Positions 1 through 11,400 of a stretch of DNA of 64,000 nt are shown here, piece after piece; the stretch's first letter is position 1; each line of letters begins with the position of its first letter. The position numbers and the translations under genes are program-made. The notes below the pieces were generated by a model that worked only from the letters and a program-made list of their open reading frames with translations, was not told the origin of the DNA and made no database searches. The DNA is from Arion vulgaris (Eukaryota; Mollusca; Gastropoda; Stylommatophora; Arionidae), in contig CM036771.1 in NCBI GenBank assembly GCA_020796225.1, positions 24,879,176 to 24,943,175 on the forward strand. Direction: 5' to 3'.

Positions 1-122
1 TTAGTGACCAATAGTAAATTGTATATTGCATATAGCCCCTTTACATAGCATATTTCCACTTTTAGTGACCAATAGTAAATTGTATATTGCATATAGTCCC
101 TTTTACATAGCATATTTCCACT
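1..122. repeat. 61-bp direct repeat, two copies
   Basis: Two near-identical copies of an AT-rich 61-bp unit beginning ttagtgaccaatagtaaatt. The first starts at base 1, so the array probably extends out of the window. Confidence 0.85.
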
Positions 123-1125
123 TTCTGTGTCATAAAGTCACTTGACGCTTCACACGGTTGTTGTTTGTTTATGTACGTTATTATCAAGGAATCTAACTGC
201 TCTTTGTGATCTATGTGGATTGCAACAGATAATTGAGTAAGTTGTGCTCCCGTTGGACCCCTACGACATGTAGAACAGGCACCTCTGAATGTTGTAAAAC
301 CTGCTGCCTTGCAGGTCGACTTGGGACAGTCAAATGCTGACGGAGAGCGAACCCAGTAAACGCTGGCTAAAACCGGACACATTGCCGAAGGATAAGCACC
401 AGAGCTCCAAATGGCGCTGAAGATGTGACGAAACCCACCCATGCTAAGGCTGCATGAATCAGATTTCCACATGAATGGGGTTTATGTGGAAATCTGGTAC
501 ATCAGTGTAAGGGTGATCGCGAGAGAGGATGTTGTCAAGATTGTATGCATATTATCAAACCACGACACACATTTTTACAGGCGGGTAACTTTAAGATTTA
601 CAAACATAATCTAGAGCAAAACTGGACACCGCTATCTTGGCATCGTCATCCATTCATTTACCATCTATTCCATTTTTTTAAATGGCTCCCTGGTTGTGTT
701 CGTAAGAACGCTCGTATTGCTAGACTAGACAATGAAGGCCGTAAGAAATAAGGGTAGGTGGTTCTAATCCTGTATTTTTTGGTAATTTATTTTGTCTGAA
801 GCTCCTAATACTTGAACACTGAAATATTATTGATCATATTCATTTCTTCCTTTACTTTCTCTGGGCTTCTTATCAAAACTCATTCTTCTATTTCGTACAC
901 TCTGAGACATTGAATATTTGTAAAATCAGTGATCTGCTTCAGGTTGTGAGGTCTTCGAAGACCTTTCATCTAGGGACATTTATGGCGGCCATATCAGTTT
1001 TGATCCTCTGCAGCCCATGCGCTGGACGACTTTCTAAAAAGTTCCTAAAAGATATTTTATCCGCATCGAAGCTGCAATTTTAAAAGTATATATCAATCTT
1101 ATTCTTCTCTTCTACCATTTACTTT
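123..1125. other. No gene seen; one dispersed repeat fragment
   Basis: Positions about 300-430 match a dispersed repeat seen again at 27,305-27,420 (shared words include gctgccttgcagg and agagctccaaatgg). Around 735-780 there is a short tRNA-SINE-like box B remnant (ggttctaatcctg). I see no coding signal in the rest. Confidence 0.5.
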
Positions 1126-1129
1126 TTTT

Positions 1130-3015
1130 TATAGAAGTTGGTAGATAGAGAGATTGATAGGACCATCATCATTGCACTTCGGTGAGTAACCATGTGTGCT
1201 CCGATCTCTTTGTTCTACATGAAGATCTCAGCTGAAGTGCATGAACTCCGAAGCAACGGTGAGTAACCATGTGTGCTCCGATCTCTCTTCACATGAAGAT
1301 CTCAGCTGAAGTGCATGAACTCCGAAGCAACGGTGAGTAACCATGTGTGCTCCGATCTCTTTCTTCTACATGAAGATCTCAGCTGAAGTGCATGAACTCC
1401 GAAGCAACGGTGAGTAACCATGTGTGCTCCGATCTCTTTCTTCCACATGAAGATCTCAGCTGCAGTGCATGAACTCCGAAGCATCGGTGAGTAACCATGT
1501 GTGCTCCGATCTCTTTCTTCCACATGAAGATCTCAGCTGCAGTGCATGAACTCCGAAGCAACGGTAAGTAACCATGTGTGCTCCGATCTCTTTCTTCCAC
1601 ATGAAGATCTCAGCTGAAGTGCATGAACTCCGAAGCAACGGTGAGTAACCATGTGTGCTCCGATCTCTTTCTTCCACATGAAGATCTCAGCTGAAGTGCA
1701 TGAACTCCGAAGCAACGGTGAGTAACCATGTGTGCTCTGATCTCTTTCTTCCACATGAAGATCTCAGCTGCAGTGCATGAACTCTTTCTTACACATGAAG
1801 ATCTCAGCTGCAGTGCATGAACTCTTTCTTCCACATGAAGATCTCAGCTGAAGTGCATGAACTCCGAAGCAACGGTGAGTAACCATGTGTGCTCCGATCT
1901 CTTTCTTCCACATGAAGATCTCAGCTGAAGAGCATGAACTCTTTCTTCCACATGAAGATCTCAGCTGAAGAGCATGAACTCTTTCTTCCACATGAAGATC
2001 TCAGCTGAAGAGCATGAACTCTTTCTTCCACATGAAGATCTCAGCTGAAGAGCATGAACTCTTTCTTCCACATGAAGATCTCAGCTGAAGAGCATGAACT
2101 CTTTCTTCCACATGAAGATCTCAGCTGAAGAGCATGAACTCTTTCTTCCACATGAAGATCTCAGCTGAAGAGCATGAACTCTTTCTTCCACATGAAGATC
2201 TCAGCTGAAGAGCATGAACTCTTTCTTCCACATGAAGATCTCAGCTGAAAAGCATGATCTCTTTCTTCCACATGAAGATCTCAGATGAAGAGCATGAACT
2301 CTTTCTTCCACATGAAGATCTCAGCTGAAGTGCATGAACTCTTTCTTCCACATGAAGATCTCAGCTGAAGTGCATGAACTCTTTCTTCTACATGAAGATC
2401 TCAGTTGAAGAGCACGAACTCCGAAGCAACGGTAAGTAACCATGTGTGCTCCGATCTCTTTCTTCCACATGAAGATCTCAGCTGCAGTGCATGAACTCTT
2501 TCTTCCACATGAAGATCTCAGCTGAAGAGCATGCACTCTTTCTTCCACATGAAGATCTCAGCTGAAGTGCATGAACTCTTTCTTCCACATGAACATCTCA
2601 GCTGAAGTGCATGAACTCTTTCTTCCACATGAAGATCTCAGCTGCAGAGCACGATCTCTTTCTTTCACATGAAGATCTCAGCTGAAGAGCACGAACTCCG
2701 AAGCAACGGCGAGGGTCCTCGATGTAATTTTGAAAACGGTGAAGATATTTTTGTTGGGATTATATTTTGAATCTTTTCTAATGAATTGTGCCCGGGCAGC
2801 TGCTTTCCAGTCTACTCTTCTCGAATTTCAACTGCCAAGGGTTCTTTTATGTGATCAAATTGAACAAGGGACCTACGTTTTATTGTTCGTATTCGATAGG
2901 ACTAGGAACTCGATCTCACCTACACTGAGATCAGGGATCTCTAGAAAAATATCCAGATGTGTCCACGAGGATGCGGAACTGGTACCTTTGTCACGAGAGA
3001 TGAGCACCTAACATG
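1130..3015 (-). mobile_element. Family C SINE, inverted, internally expanded
   Basis: Read on the - strand this has the parts of the SINE seen intact at 31,150-31,590. The tRNA-like head lies near 3,000-2,890 and is followed by the gagatccctgatctcagtgt block and a ctggaaagcagctgcccggg block near 2,800. The 3' end lies at 1,150-1,190, with a gattgatag tail instead of a long (AATC)n. Between the body and the tail, the 3' part has been multiplied into a 1.5-kb tandem array, listed separately. The intact element is about 440 bp, so this copy is more than four times longer than normal. Confidence 0.75.
1165..2715. repeat. 77-bp and 40-bp nested minisatellite derived from a SINE 3' region
   Basis: From about 1,180 to 1,790 the unit is 77 bp (ggtgagtaaccatgtgtgct, then a catgaagatctcagctg block). 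From about 1,790 to 2,400 a shorter 40-bp sub-unit (ctctttcttccacatgaaga...) dominates, and then mixed units return. The - strand frames read through many units as repeats of residues such as MEERDRSTHGY, but this is a by-product of the array. The unit equals the 3' end of the family C SINE. Confidence 0.9.
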
Positions 3016-3234
3016 TACACGACAGATCACATCTTTATAGAAGTGTTGAATGGGAGAAAAGTGGTGATCAAGTGTAAATTATTGCATCATTGCAGAAAAA
3101 ACCAACTGTTTACCTATTTGATCTTTAATATCTCATGATTACTGCAGCTGGTTTCAAGTCATATGTTTCTGCTCTAACCAAAATTGAAGAAAACAACAAA
3201 CTGTGTAAACAATAACATCTCTTCAGACATTGTA

Positions 3235-3496
3235 GTACGCCCGAATGGTTACTGGGGCACAAATTTGGGGTGTAATGAATGGAACCACTGTTACCTGCAA
3301 CGCATGTCATAATAGGCGCCAAAGAGGTTTGGCTGAAATCGGATGCACATGTCCTAAACGTGTAGAAGGCTATGCGTTTAGGGCCTACCAAACCAATGTG
3401 CAACGTATACACGTTCTTGGCAAATATAAAACTTATTACAAAGAGTGATTAAAATTGGTCGTAAAGAACGAACGCAAAGAAGAAGAAGAAGCCATC
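3235..3496 (+). mobile_element. Family B SINE, divergent copy
   Basis: It has the family landmarks in order: a gcatgtcataataggcgcc core, gaaatcggatgcacatgtc, a degenerate gtgattaaaattggtcg block, and an (aga)n tail at 3,477-3,492. It is more divergent than the other family B copies. Confidence 0.6.
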
Positions 3497-3586
3497 TGGT
3501 TGTGATAGGAAACTGATAATCTATTATTATAACCATGATAAAGGAATCTTTTTTCAAATCTCGAAGGACATTAGCGAATGCGGTGA

Positions 3587-3616
3587 TCTCTCTCTCTCTC
3601 TCTCTCTCTCTCTCCT
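3587..3616. repeat. (TC)n microsatellite
   Basis: An uninterrupted tct repeat of roughly 26 bases. Confidence 0.9.
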
Positions 3617-3849
3617 GCTCTATCTTTTCTGCCTATTTAACCCTTATTGGGACCTCACTCAACTCATGCCAAATCTTCCTATCTATAGCTATTTCCTGCA
3701 GTTCCCTCCAGCTCTTGCTTCCTTTCCTCTTGGTTGGCACAGTTATTATTTTATTTTTATGTGACATGTTCATGGTTGGTTGAATTTTGTGGCTACAATT
3801 TTCTACTTGATTGGATAGCTAGCTCTACGCCAAACTCCACCTTAGTCGC

Positions 3850-3940
3850 CTTTAACGACACGCCTTGTATGTCACAGTGTTGCTATTCTTTGCTCCCATT
3901 GAGAACCCCGGTAACACACGGGCGGAATGCGATTTAAGGT
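3850..3940 (-). mobile_element. Family B SINE 5' fragment, inverted
   Basis: The words ttctttgctcccattgagaa and ccccggtaacacacgggcg match the reverse complement of the family B head. The 3' part is missing. Confidence 0.6.
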
Positions 3941-3949
3941 CCTTATTTT

Positions 3950-4070
3950 GAATTCGTCGTTGGCACACGATGGGTGATGTGGTAAATATCACACAGGACG
4001 CCTTTACATCCGAATACGTTTCCTGATACCCAACGAAGTCTGTGTGGTCCTGAGAACCGTTACGCTCAAA
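3950..4070 (-). mobile_element. Family A SINE 3' fragment, inverted
   Basis: The stretch containing ttggcacacgatgggtgatg and cctgagaaccg matches the reverse complement of the SINE body at 22,980-23,110. The tRNA-like head is absent. Confidence 0.6.
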
Positions 4071-4071
4071 A

Positions 4072-4885
4072 ACATATTCCATTCCCTTTGTGTACTTGAA
4101 CTTGGATTCCATTCCCTTGTGTACTGAAACTTGGATTCCATTCCCTCTGTGTACTTGAAACTTGGATTCCATTCCCTCTGTGTACTTGAAACTCGGATTC
4201 CATTACCTCTTTGTACTTGAAACTTGGATTCCATTCCCTCTGTGTACTTGAAACTTGGATTCCATTCCCTCTGTGTACTTGAAACTCGGATTCCATTACC
4301 TCTTTGTACTTGAAACTTGGATTCCATTCCTTGTGTACTTGAAACTCGGATTCCATTCCCTCTTTGTACTTGAAACTTGGATTCCATTCCCTATGTGTAC
4401 TTGAAACTTGGATTCCATTCCCTCTGTGTACTTGAAACTTGGATTCCATTCCCTCTGTGTACTTGAAACTCGGATTCCATTCCCTCTGTGTACTTGAAAC
4501 TTGGATTCCATTCCCTTTGTGTACTTGAAACTTGGATTCCATTCCCTCTGTGTACTTGAAACTTGGATTCCATTCCCTTTGTGTACTTGAAACTTGGATT
4601 CCATTCCCTCTGTGTACTTGAAACTTGGATTCCATTCCCTCTGTGTACTTGAAACTTGGATTCCATTCCCTCTGTGTACTTGAAACTTGGATTCCATTCC
4701 CTCTGTGTACTTGAAACTTGGATTCCATTCCTCTGTGTACTTGAAACTTGGATTCCATTACCTCTGTGTACTTGAAACTTGGATTCCATTCCCTTTGTGT
4801 ACTTGAAACTTAGATTCCATTACCTCTGTGTACTTGAAACTTGGATTCCATTCCCTTTGTGTACTTGAAACTTGGATGATGATAT
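4072..4885. repeat. 31-bp minisatellite, about 26 units
   Basis: Tandem units of 31 bp built on ggattccattccctctgtgt followed by acttgaaactt, with scattered substitutions and a few 1-2 bp deletions. Because 31 is not a multiple of three, all three - strand frames stay open for long stretches and give artificial MESKFQVHRGNG-type peptides. This is not a gene. Confidence 0.95.
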
Positions 4886-4969
4886 ATCCTTATAGTGTGT
4901 ATACACCACCAGGAATTATTTTTCTAAGTTTTAATGGTCTGAAGTTTTCACTGACACATCAAACTAAAC

Positions 4970-5245
4970 CAGCGTTGTTCAAGGCGCCATGGCGCCTGCG
5001 CGATATATCTACGGCGCCCCATTTATTCCTTATTTAATCAAATTTTCAAGAAAGAAATGTGTTTCTAAATAACAGTATGATTCAGTTTTTGTAAGCACAA
5101 TATTTAAAAAAAATAAACATGGCGTCAGGATTATGTATTCATCTGTTATTACTTCTTATAAATAATACTATTAATATTACTTTAATATTAGTATTAGTAT
5201 TTGTATTGCAATTGTCAAATGGCGCCCGCATCTCCATAGTCATTA
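4970..5245. other. Segment with GGCGCC motifs; possible small non-autonomous transposon
   Basis: A 14-bp perfect palindrome ggcgccatggcgcc lies at 4983-4996. Further ggcgccc motifs follow near 5,012 and 5,220 in otherwise AT-rich sequence. The ends (gcgttgttcaaggcgcc on the left, attgtcaaatggcgccc on the right) are not clear inverted repeats, so the assignment is weak. Confidence 0.25.
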
Positions 5246-5289
5246 GTTAAATGCGACCTAATATATAAAAACGCTGGATATAATATTCT

Positions 5290-5870
5290 TGTTTTTTATG
5301 TTCTTTAATAGTCAACGCCATCAAGCTGTTGTAGAACAGAAGCATGTGCACTTTTCTCTGTCCAAGATATTCTAAGTATTCTTCTGTATCATTTGTATTC
5401 AAAGGTATTAGAGATCATCTCTGCCACCGTTTTTGTAAATGTTCTATGTCTCACAATCATATGTTACTAATGGAAAAACGCAGGCTCTTAAACACTTGCT
5501 ATTGTTGTTCTTATGTCAGTTCCTTCCATAGGTTAGTTAGTTCTTATGTCAGTTCCTTCCATAGGTTAGTTAGTTCTTATGTCAGTTCCTTCCATAGGTT
5601 AGTTAGTTCTTATGTCAGTTCCTTCCATAGGTTAATTAGTTCTTTTAGATTTTGCAAAGCAATGCTCAGCCTTCTTTTAATTTCTTTTATAGCATTCCCG
5701 TCACTTGTCAGCAATGTATCAATATATTCAAAGTTGTCGACTCTTTCTATTTTGTGGCCATTGACACATACATTAGACTACAATTCTGTTTTATCAGTTG
5801 TAAATATCTTCGTTTTCCTTGTATTTAGATATATAACGTTGATACATTATATAGAAGAAATGAAAGGTTT
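5290..5870 (-). pseudogene. LINE reverse transcriptase C-terminal fragment
   Basis: The - strand from about 5,800 to 5,640 reads as residues such as ERVDNFEYIDTLLTSDGN followed by AIKEIKRRLSIALQNLKELI. This is the usual 'kYLGsiit.dg....EI..Ri..a' stretch after the polymerase core of non-LTR reverse transcriptases. Downstream (lower coordinates) the frame is broken by a 33-bp tandem array and stops. It is a decayed fragment with no endonuclease or catalytic FADD block. Confidence 0.6.
5513..5645. repeat. 33-bp array, four units, inside a LINE fragment
   Basis: Four nearly identical units of ttcttatgtcagttccttcc plus ataggttagttag. The length is a multiple of three, but the reverse transcriptase frame contains a stop in each unit. 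Confidence 0.9.
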
Positions 5871-6320
5871 ACCGTACGACAATGACTGTGCTTAATGAGA
5901 GTACACTTGATGAGATAAAGGAAGTGGATCACACACTACCAGCACGTGAAGCATAAATATTCATATCAGCGACTCAGTGTGTTGAAACTATGATCAAGAT
6001 ATCAGCCAGTGTGATAAAAGTGTTTGATATAAGAAAAGAGACATCATTCATAGCTGATCTTCTACAAGTGTAGTCTCACGTGGTCAGAGCAAACACTTGA
6101 ATGGGTTAGATATTTATTTACTGTTCTTACTTGGAAATAATATAGTATTATTAGACATAACTTTCAGAAATAATAATAATATATTTCTGTGACATGTTAT
6201 AATAAAGATAGGGTTACAGGTATTCACGATGAAGACATTTTGATTGTGTTTCTTGATATAGTTTTTTAAGTAGGATAAATTTATATTTTACAACATTATT
6301 TTCTGTTAGCTCATGCTGGG
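5871..6320. other. No feature recognised
   Basis: AT-rich sequence with stops in all frames and no match to the repeat families seen elsewhere in the window. Confidence 0.5.
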
Positions 6321-6327
6321 ATATTTT

Positions 6328-6612
6328 CTGTACAGTAATTCATACAGTAATTCATACAGTAATTCATACAGTAATTCATACACTAATTCATACACTAATT
6401 CATACAATAATTCACACAGTAATTCATACAGTAATTCATACAGTAATTCATACAGTAATTCATACATTAATTCATACAGTAATTCATGCAGTAATTCATA
6501 CAGTAATTCATACAGTAATTCATACATTAATTCATACAGTACATTCATACAGTAATTCATACAGTAATTCATACAGTAATTCATACAGTAATTCATACAG
6601 TAATTCATAGAT
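6328..6612. repeat. 12-bp minisatellite (acagtaattcat)n
   Basis: About 23 units of acagtaattcat with variants such as acattaattcat and acactaattcat. The frames on both strands stay open only because 12 is a multiple of three. Confidence 0.95.
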
Positions 6613-6617
6613 TAATT

Positions 6618-6886
6618 TGCCCATGTGGTACCGGGTCTCGCAAAGGAAGCAAAGAATTGTAATACTGCGGCCCACTAGGCATGTCGTAAGAGGCGACTGA
6701 GGTAGGGATTTAGGGAAGCTACCCTAGTAAATAAAAACGTCGCAGAAATTGGATGTGCTAGCCTACTTGTAGATGTATGATTGGTACTCCGTTCAATCTC
6801 TCTTAGGCTCATATAACATACAAATTACAAAGAGTGGTTAGCAAGTGGTCGTTGTGGAGCGTTTCAAGAAGAAGAAGAAGAAGCTA
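6618..6886 (+). mobile_element. Family B SINE
   Basis: The copy has the head gcccatgtggtaccgggtct, the core ggcatgtcgtaagaggcgac, the block taaataaaaacgtcgcagaa and a terminal (aag)n at 6,869-6,885. It inserts directly after the 12-bp array. Confidence 0.8.
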
Positions 6887-7205
6887 CGTTATTGAAATAA
6901 AATCAATTTGTGTTTAAAACCGAATATGCTATTAGTTCATGCTGAGATATTTTGTTTAAATTTATATTTATAAACTGGACAACTAGCTATAATCAACACT
7001 ACTATACTGCGTTTACTTCTCTATGTGATCAGTCCGGTTCAGCTTCCTACGAGTGTTAGTCTCGCAACAATAATTACGTAGTTGTACTAGCAACTGTTTT
7101 AAATTTTCCACTGATTGAAAATCGGTTGCACATTTTCAACAGCGCAGTAGAGATTTAACCCTTATCTCTTTGGCAGTTGATCCAAAGCAGGAAGTGTTAC
7201 CTTAC

Positions 7206-7455
7206 ATCTATTTTTAACTTTGAAATTTCGAAGTTATTACTGCTGTATAACGGTCATAAGAATAGAAGTTAAAGTATAAGCATTTCGAAGTTATTACTGC
7301 TGTATAACGGTCATAAGAATAGAAGTTAAAGTATCAGCATTTCGAAGTTATTACTGCTGTATAACGGTCATAAGAATAGAAGTTAAAGTATCAGCATTTC
7401 GAAGTTATTACTGCTGTATAACGGTCATAAGAATAGAAGTTAAAGTATCAGCGAC
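7206..7455. repeat. 57-bp array, four units
   Basis: Units start atttcgaagttattactgct and end agttaaagtatcagc. They are almost identical. They lie about 900 bp upstream of the LRR gene. Confidence 0.9.
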
Positions 7456-7604
7456 ACTACAAGGATATAGTTCACATTTCACTTATCAACTTCACAAACA
7501 ATATGACATGTATCAGAGTGTGTTATCAGTATGTATTGTTCAAGTTTTCTTCCGCACAAAATAAATAGATAACAGACTTTTAAGTTCATTTCTTTTGTTT
7601 CGCC

Positions 7605-7870
7605 CTTATGTTGCCGGGGCCCGCAAGTGAAGCAAAGAATAATACCACTGTAACCTACAATGCATGTCGTAAGAGGCGACTAGTGTTGGACTTAGCGAAG
7701 CTAACCTAGTAAATAAATAGCATCGCAGAAATCGGATGTGCTGGTCTACTTGTAGGCACATAACTGGAACAATTGCTACAATCGCTTTTAGGCTCAGATC
7801 ACATACACATCACACAGAATGGTTAACAAGTGGTCGATATAGAAAGTTTGAAGAAGACGAAGGAGAAGTT
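7605..7870 (+). mobile_element. Family B SINE
   Basis: Contains ttgccggggcccgcaagtga, the core tgcatgtcgtaagaggcgac, gcagaaatcggatgtgctgg and a (gaa)-rich end. It lies roughly 470 bp upstream of the LRR gene start. Confidence 0.8.
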
Positions 7871-8335
7871 AATATGTTTTGTGAAGTAATTTTGTTCAGA
7901 TTCAGGAAAACGTGTTGTTTCGTACACATTTCCACCATATTTCACTATATTCCACAACTTTCCCTATATTCACAACACTGAAACTTTTTACTGCATTTAG
8001 AATATTTGATAAATTTTCAAGATTTACAATATTTCATGTTTACAACACTGGCAATATTTCATATGTTTCACTGGCAATATTTCATATGTTTCTACAACAC
8101 TAGCAATATTTCATATGTTTCTACAACAATCAGAGCATTTCATATTTTTTACAACACTCGCATCGTTTCATATTTTTTTACAACACTCACAACACATAAT
8201 CTCTTTCCTACACTCACAACACGCAGTAAATTACTACACTCAAGAAAAAATAAGTCTTTATTTAAAAAAGAAATTCACTAATGCAACTGAAATAATAATT
8301 TTGTTTTCATTAACTGATGATATCCAGGAAAAGAC

Positions 8336-8472
8336 ATGGCAACTAACCAAGGGGAGACAAGTGGAGTTCGTGTATCTCTAGCCTTCCTGAATCTTTATGA
8401 TATACCCCGTGATGTCAAAGAGTTGCATGGAGATTCTATAATGGAAATTGATCTTAGTCACAATAAAATAAA
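8336..8472 (+). CDS. LRMDA: LRMDA-like exon 1
   Basis: Starts at ATG 8336 ([17 protein letters not shown]) and ends within the first LRR (EIDLSHNKI) at donor aaa|gtatcc, leaving two bases of an Asn codon. The frame would otherwise hit TAA at about 8,490. Confidence 0.75.
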
Positions 8473-11400
8473 GTATCCTTTACTTGTTTAATAATTTTGT
8501 AACATTTACCTGTAACTCAGTTGTTGTATGAGAACAATCATCATTCAATAGCTTGCACATCTAAGCAGGACAGTGCGGTATATTTTCTCAGTATGATGCA
8601 AGTCTTCGAAATGCCGTACCTTAAATTTCTTTCTTTAAAATAACCTTTAATTGAGATTTTGATTTCACTGCTGATGCCCCCCAGATGAGGCCGCTTCTGT
8701 GCATCGTAGCACGGCACGGTCCTGCCTCTGAAGTACCACATTTTATAGCGACGAAAGTCAGGTGGGACGAAAGCCTGACCAATTTAATGGCCGTATGGTT
8801 AGTGCAGTCGCCTCGAAACTGTTCAGGTTAGGATTTGTCATTTATGGATGTTTTAAATTCGGAGTAAGACTCACCTAAATGGCTAGGAACTCTGATGATA
8901 TGGAAAGCAAGACTTCACGCAAATATCAGTCAGAGGTGCCATAATAAGCGGCTTGACTACGATTGAATTCATAGCGGGCGAAAGATTACAAAATAGTTTG
9001 TCGTGAACAGACCTTTGCAACGTTAAGGCCAAATGTCCCCGCCTCTGTAGACCAGCCGTCATGCTCAAACCATCAATCACATCTTGATCTATCTTTTCAT
9101 GGTCTTCATCTTCTCCTCTGTGCTGGGATGTCTTTTTCCATAATGGTCATCTCTAAACTTTCATTTTTCTGTCAACAATATTTCAGTTTAGTTATATTCT
9201 GATTAAGGTTACCGTTACCTATGTATCTTCTGTAACGGTAGTCTGGCATTGCTTACCTTCCTTGCATTGATCATACTATTTCATGCCACGACTACTGTAA
9301 CAGTTAGTGTTATTTTATTTATATCTAAAAGTCATGTAGCAGTTACTATTGAACACTAGTGTCTCATCTTATTTTGTTCCTATTGTACCCTAGCATTGTC
9401 AACATGAAGTATAGAGTGCCAGAAAAGGCCATCTGATGCTCTTTTTATAAAGTATTCATGAACTCTGATATTGAATTAATTGAGCGCTTGCATGGTCATT
9501 CTCTTGTCATATTTCTGTTTACTCTCTGTGCTGTATTCCCTTATCTCTGTTTACTCTCTGTGCTGTAGAGGTTATGTGCTCGCATCTCGTTCTAAAGGTA
9601 CTCAGTTCCCTCAATCGTGGAGCGTTGGGGATACTTTTTCCAGAGATCCCTCATCTCAGTTTAGGTCAGATCGAGACCCTAGTCCTATCGGAGACGGATG
9701 ATAAATCGTAGTTCTCGTGTTCAAGTTGATTCCGCAAAATAACCCTTGTCAGTTCAAAATCGAGAAGGACATGCTGGAAAGCAGCTGCCCGAGCAAACTC
9801 CGTTAGAAATATTAAAACAAAATAATTTCTACAAAACATTTTGACCATCTTCTAAATTGATCGTGGACTCAAGTAAGTGTTACGGAATATTTGCTCTGCC
9901 GCTGTTGTCTTCCCGTGTAAGAAAGTGATTGAGACGCACATGGTTAGTCACCTAGGTGCAATGATGATTCTCCTATCTAGCAATCATTGCCTATTGTGGT
10001 ATATTATTTGAAGGCAGCCATGTTATATAACAGGACCATTTGATGTGCTGACTCAGGATAAATAATGTTACTGCTTTTACAGCCAGTGTGGATCTGATTA
10101 TTTCACTTCTGAGTTTCTATTCTCTCAATAAATTGAGTATTCTCATCATGAATTTCATTTCTGTTGTCATTTCTCTTGATCTTTTTCTATCATCTTTCAT
10201 GTCTGGCATTTGTAACACAGTGTAAGCATTGGTAGCACAGTGTAAGCATTGGTAGTACAGTTTAAGCATTGGTAGTACAGTTTAGCATATGGTAGTACAG
10301 TTTAAGCATTGGTAGTACAGTGTAAGCATTGGTAGTACAGTGTAAGCATTGGTAGTACAGTGTAAGCATTGGTAGCACAGTGTAAGCATTGGTAGTACAG
10401 TTTAAGCATTGGTAGCACAGTTTAAGCATTGGTAGCACAGTGTAATCATTGGTACTGCAGTGTAAGCATTGGTAGTACAGTGTAAGCAGAAAGAAGATTG
10501 TGTTATATAGTGCTCTTGTTATGTCTATTGTCACATATTTTGTTGTTCAGTATAGGTGCCATCTATCAAATAACGTGGTGTGCTTTGTTACATCTGTTTT
10601 CGATTTCCAATTTTTGTTTGCCAGTTTATCGTATTATTCTTCTCATCACCATCAACCACAGTAAACGTGTCGTCCATTTTCTAGGAACCACTTATATGTT
10701 CAATAGTTTGCCATTACTTTCTGAACGGTGGGGGTCTACTTTCACCGTTCGTAAAAATCCAATTCAACTAATTTCCTTCTAAACTGCCCACAGATGAGTT
10801 TAATAAGAACTTTTCGGTTGTGATGTTTTAATATATATTAATATTTATTAAATGTATTTTGCTTAACTGTATATCAGTGACTTGAAGTTTCTTACAGATC
10901 TTCCAAAGCTTCAAAGTCTTGTTCTGGACAGCAACGAGATTACATCACATGTGAAGATACCCGTGACACGAAATCTTCAAACATTATGGGTAAACCATAA
11001 CCGGATAAGTAACTTAGGTAAACCATAGCATGATAAGTAACTTAGGTAAACCATAACATGATAAGTAACTTAGGTAAACCATAACATGATAAGTAACTTA
11101 GGTAAACCATAACATGATAAGTAACTTAGGTAAACCATAACATGATAAGTAACTTAGGTAAACCATAACATGATAAGTAACTTAGGTAAACCATAACCGG
11201 ATAAGTAACTTAGGTAAACCATAACATGATAAGTAACTTAGTTAGTTAGTTAGTTAGTCTTTCCTCTTGGGCCTGTGGGCGGCGCATAGGGCAGAGGTCA
11301 TAGCTCTCCATGTCTCGCGGTTCGTTGCTATTTGTTTTAAGTCTTTGATGTTTACTAGGCCCATCGTTGAGCCTTCTCTGGTGATGGTTCTACGCAGAGT

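Noticed and set aside
1302..2548. Serial 73-75 residue - strand frames
   Set aside because: They recur exactly at the 77-bp repeat spacing and derive from a SINE.
4066..4789. Long - strand frames (230 and 132 residues) of repeated MESKFQVHRGNG
   Set aside because: They are open only because the 31-bp unit lacks stops in three frames; several overlapping frames read the same array.
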